Source: Asterochloris sp. CNOR1
Taxonomy: Eukaryota; Chlorophyta; Trebouxiophyceae; Trebouxiales; Trebouxiaceae
NCBI GenBank assembly: GCA_963969365.1
Contig: OZ017753.1
Location: forward strand, 2,728,001 to 2,792,000
Direction of reading: 5' to 3'
Length of the DNA: 64,000 bases
Part shown: piece after piece, positions 1 through 12,500 of the stretch
Numbering within the stretch: the first letter of the stretch is position 1
Layout: each line of letters begins with the position of its first letter
Made by a program: the position numbers and the translations under genes
The notes under the pieces: model-generated
What the model was told of the DNA's origin: nothing
What the model saw: the letters and a program-made list of their open reading frames with translations, nothing else
The model's database searches: none

Positions 1-529
1 CAAACATACACGAGGCCTGCCTGGCAGACGGTCATGCACCAGAAAGGCCTGCTGCAGACAGGGATTGTGCATTCTGGCAGCTTACACTTCGAAGTGAGTC
101 ACCACATTTGGTGTTGCTGGGACCAGTGGAGGAGTGATGAGCTTAGCCACCAGCAGCAAGGTAAATGTTGCAGAAACGTCCAGCATGGGCCATGTGAAAA
201 CAGCAACTGCCGCTCCTTGTTGGTACGCATGTATCTAAGGGTGGCAAAATGGTTTGCAGCTGCTGGGTGCATGTCGCAGAGGCTCGCAGCTGCCATCAGG
301 GGCCAAATGCTGCAAAAAATGCCTGATGAAACCTTATCAAAAAAGGCCCGGTATATTGCCTCTAGGCAGTGTTCATGCAGAAGTTGCTGCATGATGAATG
401 CTGCCAGGTTTATCATCAGCTTGCCCTCATGCAGCTTGTTCCTGCAACAGCATGTTGGGCTGAACATCCAGCAGAGCAGCGCTTCCAAACCCTGCCGTGC
501 ACTTGACTGTATGGCTCTGCACCCTGCAG
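1..529. other. left edge, no exon recognised
   Basis: This stretch lies upstream of the first exon I can support for the mitochondrial carrier. A CTGCAG acceptor at 524-529 shows it ends as an intron of that gene. Earlier carrier exons may lie here or beyond the window, but no carrier-like peptide was found in any frame. Confidence 0.4.
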
Positions 530-1183
530 GAGCGGAGGCTGCGAGCCCGCAGAGCGGCGCATGGCAGGGATCCGGCTGATTTGCATGGCCCTGATCGCCT
601 CACGACGGGAGAGATGCTCCTTTTTGGGGCTCTGGCTGGCGTGCTGACAGATGTCCTGGTCAGTTACCCTATGGAGGTGGGCCGTGAGACTCATGTGACG
701 CATAGCAAAGTTGTCATTGCTCGCTCGGGCCTGACCTGTGAGTCGGACGCCTGAGCTCATCTTGCTTGACCTGCAGGTGCTCAGGCGTCGCATGCAGCTG
801 CAGGCAGCAGCAGTCAGCTCTCAAGGTGGGTGTTGCTTCCAGCTGTCTGGTGCAGGAAGATGGGGCTCGTGCCAAGCACAGTTTGGCTGCTCAGCAATGT
901 TGCATGTGCAGGCCTGAGATCTGCCAGTGAAAAGGCCCTCAGAGGGGCCAGCAAGCAGACCCTGGATGTCACAGTGGCTGCCGCCCGGGCTATGGCGCAG
1001 CAAAACGGCAGGCTGACACCCTTTGTCAACTTGAGGCTGGCTGTCGGAACTACAATGCGGCAGGAAGGCATCAGGGGGTTCTACACCGGCATGCTGCCCA
1101 ATCTGCTTCAGGTTGTGCCCAATGCAGCCCTCTCCTATTCTGCCTACGAGACATTCAAGCAGATGCTTGGCGTCAAGGAGTAA
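530..1183 (+). CDS. mitochondrial carrier family protein, 3' part
   Basis: C-terminal part of a six-helix mitochondrial carrier (solute carrier family 25) of the inner mitochondrial membrane. I see three exons, 530-676, 777-825 and 975-1183, which join in phase and end at TAA 1181-1183. The second-repeat segment ends in the carrier signature PMEVLRRR (PxExxR), split by the 677-776 intron. The last exon carries GIRGFYTGMLPNLL and a closing helix with the typical third-repeat layout. The pattern is closest to the CoA/ATP-Mg-type (SCaMC-like) carriers, but the substrate cannot be told from this part. The N-terminal repeat lies beyond the left edge or in exons I did not recognise. The LHCA gene follows 198 bp downstream on the same strand. 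Confidence 0.8.
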
Positions 1184-1381
1184 ACCCTCTCCCCCCCCTT
1201 GTGAGACTTTGATTTTGCAGAGTGTACCTGCGAGCCAGTTATGGAACTGTGAACCCTGTCTGTCTTTGAACGCTGCTTGCTGCCCAGTTGTCTTTGTCAG
1301 TCAGTCCATAAACCCTAGAGGATCAGGTCCTATCAGGAGCAAGAGCAATCTCCTGCCACTCTCAGCAAGCGGACAGGCGCA

Positions 1382-3619
1382 ATGCAGACCACCCTGCACT
1401 CCTCCCAGGCTCTGCTGAGCGGGCGGGCCCTGCGCTGCAGGTCTGCAGCCACCCAGGTGAGCTCTTTCCACGAAGCCTTCGAGGAGCTTGGTGCCTGTCA
1501 CGACAGCCATTTTGAAGGAGGATAGGATGTTCAGACAAGGATCGAGCCTGATCTTGAAGCTGGCACCACAGCTGGCTGGTGATGTGGGGATTGCTGCTAA
1601 GCTTGCCGGGTCCCCTGTGATGCTGGCCTGACAGCCTGTCAAGGGCTGTGGCCAAGCCTGGCCCCCGTGCCCGACGCCTGCACCAGTGCATGGAACAAGC
1701 AGCCCTCTGCATCGTTTCAGCCAGGCCCATTCTGGCTGCCCACCCAGGCCCCACAGCAGTTACTGCACAATGTGCCCAATGTGTGCAGGCTCGCATCAAT
1801 GTCCTGACGAGGGCTGGGACGGCACAGCCTGTGCCTGGAGTGGGCAAGGACAGGCAGCTGTGGCTGCCTGGGGTGGCACCCCCAGCGCACCTAGACGGCA
1901 GCCTGCCTGGTGACTATGGGTGAGAGATCGGGGCTTCCGAGGTTTAGCTGATGTCGCAACCCCCATCACCCCACCTCTTGCCATCTGCGTGCCTTCTGCT
2001 GTGTGTACTTCTCTGGCGGTTTGTGGCATCAAAGCCTGGCTGACTGCAGATTTGACCCCCTGAAGCTGGGCGCTGAGCCCGAGTCCCTGAAGTGGTGAGC
2101 CCATATCCTGCCATCTTGAGCCTTTGGTGCTTGCTCCTGCAATCTCAGGTCACAAAGGCACACCCCAGAAGCACTTCTGAGGTGCCCAAGGCTCGTCACT
2201 GCAGGTACCAGCAGGCAGAGCTGGTGCACGGCCGCTTTGCCATGACAGCTGTGGCCGGCATCTTGCTTCCAGGGGTGAGGCCTTCCTGCTTTAAACCCAA
2301 TCTGCATGTGCTTCATGCACCTGTAGAGCTTTCTGGCTCAATCAGGCCTTGCCTCTTGAGATGTCTCTTTACGAGCTCGGCTCCTCTTTGCAGCTGCTGA
2401 CGAAGGCTGGCATTCTCAATGTGCCAGAGTGGTTTGACGCTGGCAAGGTCTCTATCAAGAACTCCTTCATCCCCTTTAGTGAGTTTCCCTACTCTTCATG
2501 CTGCCTCCATGCCTTACAGTGATGCAGGACCAGCTGCACAGGCACTATGGCATGGTGTAGCGCAAACTGTATTGCTGGGCTGAGACGCTGCTTAGCAGCT
2601 TTCTTCAGCGATGGCTTGCTGCAGGGGCTGCTGTTGCTTGTGCTGGGTCTGCTGTAGTGGCGACAACATGCTACAGTGCCTTGCTGCTGTCCCCACGGAC
2701 AGGGAGTACGGCACTGAGCAGCTCGTCTTGCACCTGTGCAGGCACCCTGCTGGTAGTGCAGTTCCTCCTGTTTGGATGGGTGGAGGGAAAGAGGTGGATG
2801 GACTACCGCAAGCCCCAGAGCCAGGGTGAGCCCGGCAGCTTCGCAGGGCTGGAGGGTCTCTTCAAGGGCAGCGGCGACAACGGCTACCCAGGCGGCATCT
2901 TCGACCCTCTGGGTGAGTGCGCAACACAGCGTACTTGTCATTGTTGCTGTGCTGTGTAGTATTCCAAAGCCAGTAGCATTGCAGAGGATGGGGAGGCAGA
3001 TCTACTATGTAAAGCTGGGCTGTCAGGTGCAGAGACACCCGTTGGAGGGTCAAGTTGGCTCAACATCACTGCCCACCTCCTTGCAAATTATTGGACTACT
3101 GCTGCAGGCTACAGCAAGGGGTCTGAGGCAAAGCTCAAAGAGTACAAGCTCAAGGAGATCAAGAACGGCCGCTTGGCAATGTGAGGACTGTGGCTCCTGC
3201 TTACCAGCAATGGCTGTCCTGTTGGCAGGCAGCTGTGGTGGTTCTGAAGGATGCACCTGGCTGTCCTGAGAGCGTCTGCTAAATTCCCCTTCAGCATTGC
3301 TTGCACTCTTAGGCCTCACCAAGAGACATCTTGCTGCCCTGAGAGCCACCAGCCCAGTGTAGCCAACCCCTGCCGTCCTGCAGGCTTGCTTTCCTGGGCT
3401 TTGCTGCACAGTACTTGGCCACCGGCAAGGGTCCTCTGGAGAACCTCTCTGACCACCTGGCCAACCCAGCAGAGATCAATTTCAGTAAGTATCTGAGGCT
3501 AGCTTGTGATGCCTGTGTGTTGCAGTCCGCTGCGCCTCTCGCAGGCTCTGACCGCCTACTGACTCCTGGCTGCAGCAACCAACGGCGTCTCCCTCCCATT
3601 CCCTTACATGCAGCCATAA
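1382..3619 (+). CDS. LHCA: photosystem I light-harvesting chlorophyll a/b-binding protein
   Basis: Thylakoid antenna protein of photosystem I. Nine exons join perfectly in phase: 1382-1456, 1789-1919, 2050-2094, 2205-2274, 2394-2478, 2742-2912, 3108-3180, 3384-3484 and 3576-3619, giving 264 aa. Exon 1 is a Ser/Arg/Ala-rich chloroplast transit peptide (MQTTLHSSQALLSGRALR). The mature part opens with DRQLWLPG and LPGDYGFDPLKLG, as in LHC proteins. Helix 1 has the chlorophyll-ligand motif ELVHGRFAM, and helix 3 has EIKNGRLAMLAFLGF followed by TGKGPLENL. The GYPGGIFDPLGY stromal stretch and VPEWFDAGK point to the LHCA4/LHCA6-8 side of the family; the exact isoform is inferred. The ATG at 1382 is the only start that gives a transit peptide. 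A chlorophyte poly(A) signal follows at 3703. The gene is intact. Confidence 0.95.
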
Positions 3620-3702
3620 AGAGCTTTCTGACCAACTCCTCCCACCTCTATTAGCATTTTTGGCTGTTGATTAAGAGAAGTCACTGAAGGTGGCAAGTCA
3701 CT

Positions 3703-3707
3703 TGTAA
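3703..3707 (+). terminator. TGTAA poly(A) signal of LHCA
   Basis: TGTAA is the usual polyadenylation signal in green algae. It lies 84 bp after the LHCA stop, in the 158 bp gap before the convergent minus-strand gene ends at 3778. Confidence 0.45.
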
Positions 3708-3777
3708 CAGTATGATCTCCCGGTGTTCACTGCTGTTCTGGAACATGCGATGGCTGCCTGAACAGCTGCATGGTGCT

Positions 3778-4360
3778 TCAATCCCTGACCTTGGCCAATG
3801 CAAGTCCCTGTGCTGCAAGCTCGGTGTCCCACTGCTGCTGCTCGCGCAAAAAGAGCTGTCGCAGCTGCTGCTTGCGCTCCATCTGCATGGCTGCATACGC
3901 CTGCTGAAGGTCCTGGGCTAGCCTGCACACATCTCAACTCAAGCTCAGCCGTGCTCCTGGGCGGCATCTTCAAAAAAAGATTGCTCACTCCTTCTGCAGA
4001 CGGGCTTTCGGGCCTGCAACAGTCTTTAGGTCTGTCCACTGCAGACTTGCAGCATCTGGGTAGTGCTGCGGTCGCTCTGCATGCTGCAGAGGAAACAGGG
4101 ATCACGTCAGTGGGGCCAGAGAGTGGCCCTGAGCAGCCACTAGTATCACTGGCATCACATGCCTCTCTTTGGTGCTCAAACCACTGCGCAGCTTGTGCCC
4201 CTTTGAGAAGCTCCTTAGCATAGCTATCTGCTGCAGCCCTTGTGTCGTTCTCCTGAATCAGGCGCCTGCATGCAAAACGGCCATTGCTTGGGCTTCTCCG
4301 AGCCAGCCAAGCAGCTGCTGGTCAGTCAGCTGCTTACCTGATGTTGAGGGGCTGCGGCAT
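3778..4360 (-). CDS. CFAP141-like small axonemal protein (candidate)
   Basis: A small three-exon gene: 4338-4360, 4182-4265 and 3778-3922. The exons join in phase to give 83 aa starting MPQPLNIRRLIQEND and ending LALAKVRD. Exon 1 ends at a clean GTAAGC donor. The protein is almost entirely one charged helix. Its end, QQLRQLFLREQQQWDTEL, closely resembles the tail of the ciliary doublet-microtubule inner protein CFAP141 (C1orf189), where a LHQLFEKEHQQYQQEL-like stretch sits at the same distance from the C-terminus. Length is near that of the human protein (about 100 aa). The exon 2 donor (GTTTGAG) is weaker than its neighbours. The gene lies beside CFAP44, another axonemal gene on the same strand. 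The family call rests on a short helix, so a generic coiled-coil protein is the alternative. Confidence 0.5.
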
Positions 4361-4924
4361 GTCTGTCAGCAGGAATGGCTAAGAATTGCGCAGGCCTCAG
4401 AGAAGCGACAAATAGCACAGAATTTTCGCCCGCAGGTACATGACCGCCAGCTACACACCGCAGCATCTCCGGTTGGAAACAAAGATTGACGCCTTCATCA
4501 AGGTGGGGAAGCATTCATTTGGGGGCAAAGTGTTCTTCCAGCATGAGCCAATGCATTCCTACAGTCAGTTTTGCAGAATGGACTGTGCTGGTCCGCATGT
4601 CTGGACCTTCTCTAGCTGGCTGAAGGGTAGCATCTCAGCAGCAGTGTTGAATGATGGACCAGGCACTGCTGCTGAGCCTTGGCAGACAGACGGTCTTCAG
4701 ATATGCAAAGGCATGAGGTGCAAGAGCGCAAGGGCTATGCTCTTTGAGGCTGGCAACAAAAACATAACAGCCTGGTTGCACCATGCCGCCTGGTTCGCTG
4801 CTGCATGAATGCCTCATTCAGTAGAGTCATGTTGGACACTGTCTGCTCAACGACATCCTGCAGGCAGGCACTCATTGTCAGAAGCGCCTCCTGTCAGGCA
4901 CACAAGGTGGCTCACTGGCTGCTC
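4361..4924. other. intergenic stretch with one orphan exon-like segment
   Basis: This lies between two minus-strand genes. On the plus strand, 4438-4502 is flanked by a CGCAG acceptor and an AAG|GTGGGG donor. It encodes a 21-residue peptide beginning YMTASYTPQHL and ending IDAFIKVG. This resembles the C-terminal tail of glycine C-acetyltransferase / 2-amino-3-ketobutyrate CoA ligase-type enzymes. I found no companion exons, so it may be chance or a relic. The rest holds nothing I recognise. Confidence 0.3.
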
Positions 4925-5679
4925 TCAGGCCAGGCAGCTCATGCATTTCACCTCTGAAACGTGGACCTCCCTCATGGCCTGCAAAGGCAACTACCCCTGA
5001 CAGGCTGCAAAGGATCTCGGTTAAAAAACAGAAGAGGCTTACCTCAATCAGATAAGTCTGTAAGCAAGAGATGGTGTCACCACTCAGCACTGTGTTGTCT
5101 GTCTTTGCAGCAAGGTCCTCAAGGCGGACAAGCTCTTCTGCAGCAATCACTTGCGGGCCCCCTACAGAAAATTGTACTAGCGAAGTCTGCATCCACAGGA
5201 GGCTTGTGTCTCACAGGACGGCAGCATGGGCAGCGCCCTTGAGTGGCATGAGGAGGTCACTCAGAACATGGCAGGCCCTCTCAGTGACTGCACCTGCCGC
5301 CGTCGGTGCAGCTCAGGGTTGGCACGGTAGCCGGCGGCCAGGTGCGCTAACCGTCTGTCACCAGCGACCTGCGACATGCGGGCTTCAGTGGAGGCGAAGT
5401 AGTCTGTATGAAGCACCGCTATACTCTGCCATGCAACATCGCAGTAACTGATGGGCCACTGCCAGTTTGACAACAGGCAGCTGCCCCTTCTCCCAAGTCA
5501 AGACAGGCCAAGCACATACAGACGCCAACAGCAAAGAGCATGCCAGCTTCGGTCACCTTCTTGGTCCAGCCTGTTAATATCCGTGCAGCAGCAGCTGTCC
5601 TGCCCAGCCTGGCAGTCACAACCTCCCCCAGCTCTATAGGCAGGTCAGGTTCATGGAGGTCTGACTCGGTGGTCGGCAT
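4925..5679 (-). CDS. hypothetical protein, 131 aa
   Basis: I do not recognise this protein. Four exons, 5557-5679, 5294-5368, 5043-5186 and 4925-4978, join in phase with an in-frame TGA upstream of the ATG, giving 131 aa. It begins MPTTESDLHEPDLPIELGEV, is acidic at the start, and is then mostly helical. The most conserved-looking part is in exon 3: SVGGPQVIAAEEL followed by KTDNTVLSGDTISCLQTY. There is no signal peptide, no membrane segment and no catalytic motif. Cysteines cluster at the end (VKCMSCLA). The small size and the neighbouring CFAP141-like and CFAP44 genes allow a ciliary role, but that is only context. Splice sites: donors GTGACC, GTGCAG and GTAAGC; acceptors all CAG. The GTGCAG donor of exon 2 is the least certain junction. 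Confidence 0.6.
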
Positions 5680-6500
5680 GTAAATTCAAACCTCTCAAAA
5701 TCTCTTGCACAGGTGCACACCGTCGTGCCAGGTGCACACCGCCGCTGCAATTGCAAGGACTGTTTGTCATCATCGGTGATGAGCCAGGACTCAATCTGGA
5801 CTCTGAAATTGCAGATCCTGATCAGCTGTACACTGACTCTTATATGGCCGGCCGGCGTCGGTGCTTTAAGCATGGACAATTCCTCTGACGCCATGCGAAC
5901 TGGACTCTGCTGCGCAGCAGGCCAGGTCAAACCATTGTTGCAGACGTCCTGTACAGCCCTTACATTGACTGCACTGCCTTCATTACTGGCTGTTGCCCTG
6001 ACTAGCTACTGTGGGTAACGGGCAGGAGCAGCATGCATGCATGTACCTCAGACAAGCAACCTGTCCTCCTGTGCCCTTTGGAGGATAATGATGGCATTGT
6101 TCAGAGAGGATTGGCTGTCTGCATGTACACTGGCTGCTGCTGCCACATCTTGACCTTGTTTTGTGCCGTAGTCAGCATCTCACGTGTTGCAATGGCGACA
6201 AGCACACAGCACAGTCCAGTGAAGGTGCTCAGAGGCTGACATGAGCGTCTGTGGTGCGGTGGCTACCCAGTGCAGTCCTGCGCGGACTTCCTCAGGAACC
6301 CATCTTAACGCAGTGGCAACCTCGGCAATGCTGTACCATGAAGCTGAACCTGGGAGCGCAGGTCCACTCCGCATTATTGTCAAGTGACTCAGCTTTGAAC
6401 AAACTATAGGCTTTGCCGTGCACCAGAAGTAACACCGTCCTCTCCATTTAAGGACAGTGCAGGCGACGGCCAAAACAGTGAACACCCAATATAGCTGTGA
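5680..6500. other. gap between the 131 aa gene and CFAP44
   Basis: It contains the promoter and 5' UTR of the 131 aa gene and the 3' UTR of CFAP44, both on the minus strand. I see no supported exon. Confidence 0.4.
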
Positions 6501-9500
6501 TCACTGCCGGGGGGTCTGGGCATTTGGACCCTTGCTGCGCAAAGAATGCAGCTGAGCCTTCAGGGCCTCCAGCTCCTGAGCCTGCTTATTGACTTCATCC
6601 ACCAGGGCGTCCTTTTCCCTGAGCTCCTTCCTTTTGGCTGCCAAGGGGTCCTGAAACAGCTGCGCCTGCAAGGGTTCAGCGCAGTGTTGGTCGTTGTGCA
6701 GCAGGGCTACTGAACTTCGATCTTTTGTGCACCGCAAGGCAGAACCCGTCCAGGTGATGCAGGCCATGCTGTGAGGAGGATGGCCATGTGAAGCCAGCCC
6801 ACCACGTAAGGCCGGCTGGGTGATGCATGACATGCTCAGAGACTGCAGCCAGGGCTGCCTGAGCAGAGCAGAAGGTGGGGCTGCCGCCTTAGGACAGACA
6901 CGGATGCAGGCCGCAAGCGTTCTTGACAGCATCAGAGTGCTGGCCATGGCTGCCACCTCCTGGCCCCAAGCATCTGCGCAACATGCTGCCACATGGGCAA
7001 AGTGCAGGCGCCCTGCCTGGATTGATACACACCCCTCTCTGCATGAGTCTCCATCTGGGAATATTTGAATGGAACTGAGGATTGCTCTCGGAGCTTCCTG
7101 GGCTTGTCCAGGAGTCTCCATGTCACACACATTTCTGCATGTGCTGTTGGGCGTTCCCGCAGCCTCCAATCAGCAGGGTCATGTACAGGAAGCTTGCCTG
7201 CGTGGCTGCCAATGAAGCCTCCAGGGAGCGTTGGGTGCCAGCCAGGGTAGCCATCGCAGTCAGGCAGCGCGTGTTGGCCTGGGTAAGGGCGGCCAGCTCA
7301 TTACGGCGCGCTTTGATGCGCCGGTCCCACTCGGCCAATTCCTGAGCACAAGCCGACTCCTGCAGGGCAAGCAACATCTCTGAGTGCTCGCTCAGGGGGA
7401 TACTGGCACCTGCTCAGCGATGGGCTCATGTGATGCTCTGCGTCACGGGTATGGGGCCATGCGTTGTGGGAGCTGCTGCAATTCAGCAAGCACCTGAGGG
7501 CTGTCTCAAGTCGGCTGCAGTCACGAAGAGTAGACTGCCAGCTATTGAAGGGTGAGTCTCCTGAGCAAGGCTTATCGTCAGATGTAGAGAGGCCTCCAGG
7601 GCAGGCACGGCTGACAGGCAGACACGCGTGCCATGCACTGACAGCTGCTCACCTGCTTCTTGAGCTGTGCTTTGAGGTCGGCAGCGCCCTTGACAGACCC
7701 AATCTTGTCCAGCACATCCAAGTCGATGATCTGCACACACCCAACAGAGATGAGGTGAGCCCTTGACAGACCCAATGGTCTGCACACTCACAAAGTGAGC
7801 TGGCCGCCACCCTCTGTATAACAAAGCTACTTGATCCATGGTGTTTAGTCAACACCCACCGCAACCAGCTTGAGCCTTGAGATTCCCAAGAAGGGCATGG
7901 TATACCTATGCTTGAAGGAACCCTATGCTGGTTCCACACCTAACCGTTTTACTGCTGCACATTGCAGCCTTGCGCAGGCTTGGTGTTGACGATGGCACAA
8001 GGACTTCGATGCATCCTTAGAAGCAACAAGGCCTATGCTGTGCTCACCATGAGGGAGAGACAGGGCTCCGGAAGGTAAGCAGGCTTGGCTTGATGGCAGT
8101 GTGGCCATCCCCACCAAACATGTCTCAACCTAGCCTGTCGGCAGGATGGATCCTCAACAGCTGAAGAAGTCGTGCAAGGCACCGTGGTGGGCCCACCTTT
8201 CCAAATTTGAGCATCTGGACATCAATGACACGCTGCTGCAGCTCCTGCAGCTGCTTCTGCTGGGCAGCCTTGTCCCGCAGCAGCTGCAGGTGCTGCTTGC
8301 GCAGCTCGTGCTGGGACTGCTTCAGGGCAGCCCTCTCAGCGCTCAGCTCCTGCAGCCAAGAGACATGTAACCTCAGACGAACTACACAAAATCATACCAT
8401 AATGCAAACCAAGTTGCACGCATAAGGTACCATGTCCCTTGAAAGTAGCCTCTCGTATAACATCGCTTCACCACACAAACATACTATAGAGGATCATACT
8501 AATTTCGAAGGACAAACATTGCCAGGGCAGACAGGGTGTCAGCAGTCTAGCGCAGGCAGGGATTACTGTTGTATGTGCCATTGTTTCTGTGTGAGCCATG
8601 CACAGGTACAAAGCATGTTGTGTGCCTGCCTGCCCCACAATTAGAATGATGGCGCACGCACATATTGTACCTGAAGGATAGATGCCCAGTTTGCAGGCAG
8701 GGAGCTGCGCAGGGTGACATGGGTGCCAGTGCATCTTTGTGAGCAAGCAAAGATTGCCTCACCTGCACTCTTCCCTGGAGCCGCGTAAGGTCCCCTTGCC
8801 CCACGAGGAGGGCTGAGCTCAGGTCCTGGGGGAGGTCCTGATCCTCTAGAAACTCAACCTGCAAATTTGAGTGACCTGTGTGTCAGGCTGATGCTGATGA
8901 GTGCACTTGCCTGGAGACAACCTTGCCTGGGCAATCTACGCTCCCCCTTCTCGGGCATGTGAAGAAACAGTCTGCAGAACGGCATGGCTGGTGCAAGAGA
9001 ATCTGGCGACTGGTGCTGCAAATGGACACCAGCATGCCACTGAGTGCAACACAGCAGCAACTGACCTGGTGCAGGTGCAGAAATTTGTCTCGGGATGCTT
9101 GGCAGGACCTGCGTGTGCTCCCCAGCATGGCTTCAAACAGAGATGCTTTGCAGAGAACCCATGGAAGCTGCTCCCCAGCACCTTCTTCAACCAAACATGC
9201 TTTGCAAAGACTTCTGGGGAGCTGCTACCCAGCAAGCATCAGGAGTTGCTGCAGGCATGCATCTAACATGTGTGCACGACCAAGCTCAAGATGCCCCCCA
9301 GCATTGCTCAACAGCAGGTTCACCCCAGCACTGCAGGCAGAGGAGGTGCACACAGAGGCTGGTGCAGGATGCCCACTACGGGCAGAAGTGCTCACATGTT
9401 GGCCAACCCCACCGCCGGGGATCTAAGCTCCACTCAGCAGGTGGCGCAGTCTGCTCACCTGGTGCAGGTGCAGCAAGACAGCGGTCTCCAGCTCATTGAG

Positions 9501-12500
9501 GCGGCCTTGCCTCTCCTGCTGGAACTGCATGATCTCGTCCCCGATAGCCTGCAGCCAGGATGGGCAGGGTTGCTGCAGTCTAATGTCAGCAGACCGGAAG
9601 GCCCCTCTGGACTGCCATGGCTGCTCCAAGACAGGGCCTGTGGTAGATTTGCAGCAGCATGCTTGTGCGCTCCCAACAGTGTGAGCACAAGGCTTACAGT
9701 GCCCCACGCTGAGGCAGCTCCAACAGCTCTGCAAGGTCCCATGTTGGGATGAGTCAGACAGCTCTGCAGCCGCAAACCCGTGTGACACCCGACAACAGCC
9801 ATGATCCAGAGGCTACAGATCTGGGTTGCCAACGCATGGGCGACATCATTCCATGCACACGTTCCTTTGCCATCCCCCTGTCCCTGACAACAGCCATGAA
9901 TGCCTGTGCAATGCAGAGCCCTTAACATGCGCTGGATGCTCACCCGACAGCTCCCCGTCGCTAAGCACGCAATGCCGCTTGGCAGCACAAGACAGTAGTT
10001 CTCTCTTTCTATGAAGCCCAGGCTCAACACCAACTTAAGCCCACAACACAGCACAAGCATGCTCAGCACTTCGTGGGCGCTGCACCAGCAGCACGAGAGA
10101 TAGGCGTACTCTAGCAACTCTGGCCCGAGAGACACCTTTTGGGCCTACTTCAGCATCCCTGGCCAGTAAGGCATCACCTCCACAACCCTTCGCATCTGCT
10201 TCCCCAGCACAACAAGCACTGTGCACACCGCACCAGCCTACAGCACACCATGATGTGCACCCCCACATACATGGGTGGCTGTATGTGGCAACAGTTAGTG
10301 CTATGACCAGCAAGCTAGACAGGTTGTGAGCATTCAATAGGCTCACTAAAGCCCCTGTGAATTACGGCACAAGTTGCAGCATTTGAGAGCATCCAAGTTG
10401 TAGTCTGAGCTCAGTGAGGCGACTTGAGGCAGCCTTTTGGTCAACCGCTTTTGCCCAGGGTCTGTTTCAGCATCTGCGCTGCTAGCACAGGTCACTGAAA
10501 CAACACCAGAAGGCATATATTTCACAAGGCCCTGACGTCGACCTCGGCGCCAAGCTCCATGGCCCTGGGTTTTGAGGCCCCCATGGACGACCCGCAAGGA
10601 TGCCCCAGCATCCCAGACACTGCGCTGACCTCCAGCCCATACCACAACCATTGACTACTCTCATCACGACAGCTGAGAGGGGAACTGCACAATGGGGCCA
10701 TTCAGGGCCAGGCAGTCCCGCAAGACCCTAGCGCTGACCTTGAGACCCTGCTCCATGACCTTGTGCTTTTTGACCAGGACGTCGCGCTCCTTCTTGAGGC
10801 CGTCCACCAGCTTGCTCACATCCGCGGCCTGGTCCTCCTTGTCCTGGCGCCCCTCGCGCAGCTCCAGCACCTGCAGCAGAGGCAGCACGCTGGTACGGTC
10901 TGCAATGGGTGGCAGCATACGTTGCCAGCTCCACAGAGGTGTGACCGGCTCAGCCTGCGGGCTCGCAGCTACAAGACTTGCAGCAGTGTCAGGCTGTGCC
11001 ACTGCGCTCCTGTCTCAGCCTGATCGTCAGGTGGGTGCAGCATGAGGGCCGGATGTCAGGACTGCAGCAACCGACATACACAACTGGGCCTCTGTTGTTC
11101 TGCTGTCTTCTGCACAGCTCAAGGCACTTTGCAACTTGGCAGGTTGATGGTCTGCTGTTTGCAGCCCTGTTGAAGCGCCAGGGCTCTGAAGAATGACAGC
11201 AGCGATGAGCGGCCATGCTTTGTGCAGGAAAGCTAGAGACCAATGTCTGCAGACCCGACTGCTTGATTGATCAGTCAATCAAAAACAGCTGGAGCCTGCT
11301 GCATACCCATACAGCATGTATCCATGCATGGGGCATGCCTCCTGATACAGCAGTCCAAACGAGCACCCGACATTAGCAAGCACGCCGTCTTGCCCTGCCA
11401 AAGCTGCCAGACCAGGCCTGCATCTGACAAGGAGTGCGCATTGCCTGGCAGTGCAGAAAGCCTCTTATTTGCTGCTAGAGGTCTACAGGACCTCATTACA
11501 TCTGCCAAACTCAAAATCTGCATATGGAGCATGGCGCTGCACAGCAGGCCAAAAATCTGCCACCTGCTGGTAGGTCCTCATTGCAACCAGTGGGACAGGC
11601 ATCCTGCTGCTAAAGATCTGCTGCACCTGATAAAAGCTGCCAGACCAGAACAATTTGTGCCTACAGAGCATGGCGCTGCACAGCAGACCAGAATTCTATC
11701 ACCTGCTGGTAGAGAGCCTCATTGCAGCCACTGGGACAAGCATCCTCCTCTGCCGCATCCAGCCCTTCGTCTTCATCATCCGCCTCGCTGCCATCATCCT
11801 CGCTGCTGCTTCCAGACTCAGACTCAGCCTCATTTCCTGCAGGTTACAAGCAAGATCATATCTCAGCCCATGCATTCCTGGCAAAAGCAATGCTCCTCTA
11901 TGCAAGACAGTGCTGCAAGGCCATGCAAACAGAAGTGTTTGCCACAGGAAGGCGCTTGATGGCCTGCCCAACAGCTGCTGGAGGGGAAATTGCCCTCAAG
12001 AGTTCCACAACCCTCTGCAGGGAGCAGTCTGCGAAGTGCCCCGCAGGGTGGTGCAGTGTTCTCGCCCAGACTGACCTGCATCATCGTGCTTGACACTCTC
12101 AGCCCTGGGGCGCAGACAATCTTAGCAGCAACCACATGCCTCATCACAGGCTCACAAAGATACTCAGCAAAGCAGCACCAGCTTTGGGAGACAGCCTAGA
12201 TCATGTGCATACCTGGCAGCAGACCTCCTCTTTCAACAGGACTGACCTGCCTCCCGGTGCTTGACACGCTTGATCTTCCGCAAGAAGACCTTGAGCAATG
12301 CTTCGCGATGGGGTGAGGTATCCTCCACCAGCTCATCAAATTGAAGCACCACCTGCAATGCAGCTGCAGGCATGGGCACCAAGCCTGTGCACTAGAGGTC
12401 TAGCTTTCCAAGAGTTGCCCTGACAACATGACAGCACTTCCTGCAGCAAGCACACCTCTTGAGGTATGCAGGGGACTGATGTGCTGCTTCTAGTCATGAA

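Noticed and set aside
5200-5290. Minus-strand peptide ERACHVLSDLLMPLKG as an exon
   Set aside because: It sits in the intron of the 131 aa gene. Including it breaks the frame, while skipping it joins both exons in phase.
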